Positions 16,025 through 16,586 of a stretch of 16,586 nt of DNA are shown here, piece after piece. A model generated the notes under the pieces. The model had not been told where the DNA came from, ran no database searches, and worked only from the letters and a program-made list of their open reading frames with translations. Source of the stretch: an uncultured Pseudomonadota bacterium (lineage in GTDB: Bacteria; Myxococcota_A; UBA796; CAJQPC01); assembly GCA_937915955.1 (NCBI GenBank), contig CALGIB010000272.1, positions 1 through 16,586 of the forward strand, in the 5' to 3' direction. Every line of letters begins with the position of its first letter. The first letter of the stretch is position 1. A program made the position numbers and the translations under genes.

Positions 16025-16586
16025 ATGTGGATCGACGCGCAGCGAGGCCTGCGCGAGCGGTTCAGCCACATTCGGGACACCAGCGCACGCCTGTCCTCGG
16101 GCAGGCGCATCACCCGGTCGGCCGACGACCCCGCCGGGCTGGCGCTGTCCGAGGGACTCGACGCGCGCGCCCGAAGCCGGCGCGTGGCCCTTCGGAACAC
16201 CATGGATGGACTGTCGCTGCTGGACACGGCCGACGGCGGCCTGGCCGAGACCGCGAACCTGCTCAAGCGGGCCCGCGAGCTCGCGGTCCAGGCCAGCTCG
16301 GGGACCGTGGACAGCCGCGCCCGCGGCGCGATCGGCCAGGAGCTCGACGGCGTCCTGGACGCGCTGGATCACGTCGCCTACTCGACCACCTGGAACGACA
16401 ACCCGCTGCTCACCAAGCGGCAGGTGGACGTCGGCATGATCGTGGACGTCAGCGGCTCGATGGGCGGCGAGATCGCCCAGGTGAAGTCTTCGATCGGGGA
16501 CTTCGTCGCGGCCTTCGCAGACGCCAACCTCGACGTCGGGCTCGGCCTGGCCGTGATGGGCCCCGACAGCGTCGACGGCCTCCACC
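16025..16586 (+). CDS. Flagellin N-terminal domain fused to a von Willebrand A domain, partial (3' end beyond right edge)
   Basis: The frame is open from ATG 16025 to the right edge, 187 codons. Residues about 5-130 follow the flagellin D0/D1 pattern: AQRGLRERFSHIRDTS, ARLSSGRRITRSADDPAGLA, RNTMDGLSLLDTADGGLAE, KRARELAVQASSGT, then TTWNDNPLL where flagellins usually have NGxxLL. Where the variable D2/D3 region would begin, the chain becomes VDVGMIVDVSGSMGGEI, a VWA beta-strand with MIDAS motif D141-V-S143-G-S145, followed by a typical alpha-1 helix and beta strand (SSIGDFVAAFADANLDVG, LGLAVMG). A C-terminal flagellin D1/D0 would lie outside the window. Relative to flagellins the first about ten residues are missing; reading from GTG 16011 with one added base restores Met-Asp-Thr-Ser in place of the usual INTN. 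It is expected to be exported by the flagellar secretion route and to display a metal-dependent binding domain. Filament assembly is inferred. Confidence 0.82.
   Translation, partial: MWIDAQRGLRERFSHIRDTSARLSSGRRITRSADDPAGLALSEGLDARARSRRVALRNTMDGLSLLDTADGGLAETANLLKRARELAVQASSGTVDSRARGAIGQELDGVLDALDHVAYSTTWNDNPLLTKRQVDVGMIVDVSGSMGGEIAQVKSSIGDFVAAFADANLDVGLGLAVMGPDSVDGLH

Noticed and set aside
15017..16585. 522-codon minus-strand frame across the right end
   Set aside because: It is antisense to the FG-GAP 3' part and the flagellin-VWA frame, both of which carry clear domains.
1..16586. tRNA, rRNA, CRISPR array or insertion sequence
   Set aside because: No cloverleaf-like stretch, no regularly spaced short repeats and no transposase motif were seen; the only periodic repeats are protein-coding calcium loops.

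Overview
The window is about 70% GC, densely coded, and reads like a Gram-negative predatory or environmental bacterium of the Myxococcota / former Deltaproteobacteria type. The reasons are the eukaryote-like Ser/Thr kinase with a beta-propeller tail, FHA signalling, DUF1501/DUF1588-like secreted proteins, MopE-type metal-binding motifs and FG-GAP lipoproteins with Asp/Ser/Thr-rich tethers. This assignment rests on gene content only. No tRNA, rRNA, insertion sequence or CRISPR array was seen.

Layout. (a) 6937 down to 1, minus strand, is one tightly packed run of six genes: a 247-aa coiled-coil cytoplasmic protein, a lipoprotein, a lipoprotein with a single CxxCH haem motif (DUF1549/DUF1588-like), a Tat-exported DUF1501 protein, a 577-aa helical-repeat protein, and an HD-domain protein cut by the left edge. 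Three junctions overlap by 4 to 11 bases. (b) 7070-7822, plus strand, is a divergent 250-aa lipoprotein that converges, with one base between stops, on (c) 11836 down to 7824, minus strand: an FHA plus winged-helix protein followed by a membrane-spanning Ser/Thr kinase with a C-terminal propeller, overlapping by 4 bases and presumably one signalling unit. (d) 11932-15796, plus strand, holds two FG-GAP propeller lipoproteins in tandem; the second carries a one-base frameshift. (e) 16025 to the right edge, plus strand, is a partial gene that joins the N-terminal D0/D1 region of flagellin directly to a von Willebrand A (VWA) domain with an intact MIDAS motif. This is the most unusual object in the window.

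How it may work together. Regions (d) and (e) look like a surface or adhesion set: calcium-binding propellers anchored as lipoproteins next to a filament-type protein displaying a VWA domain. Region (c) is a phospho-signalling pair in which the kinase may modify a partner read by the FHA domain and passed to DNA by the winged helix. Region (a) looks like an envelope-associated cassette with two cytoplasmic partners sharing an N-terminal module. These links are inferred from gene order.

Two cross-cutting observations stand out. Five predicted lipoproteins have signal peptides of only 7 to 10 residues before the lipobox cysteine and no positive charge. Two apparent one-base deletions, in the second FG-GAP gene and at the flagellin start, lie in the same GC^TG context, which suggests base-calling errors as the first explanation.
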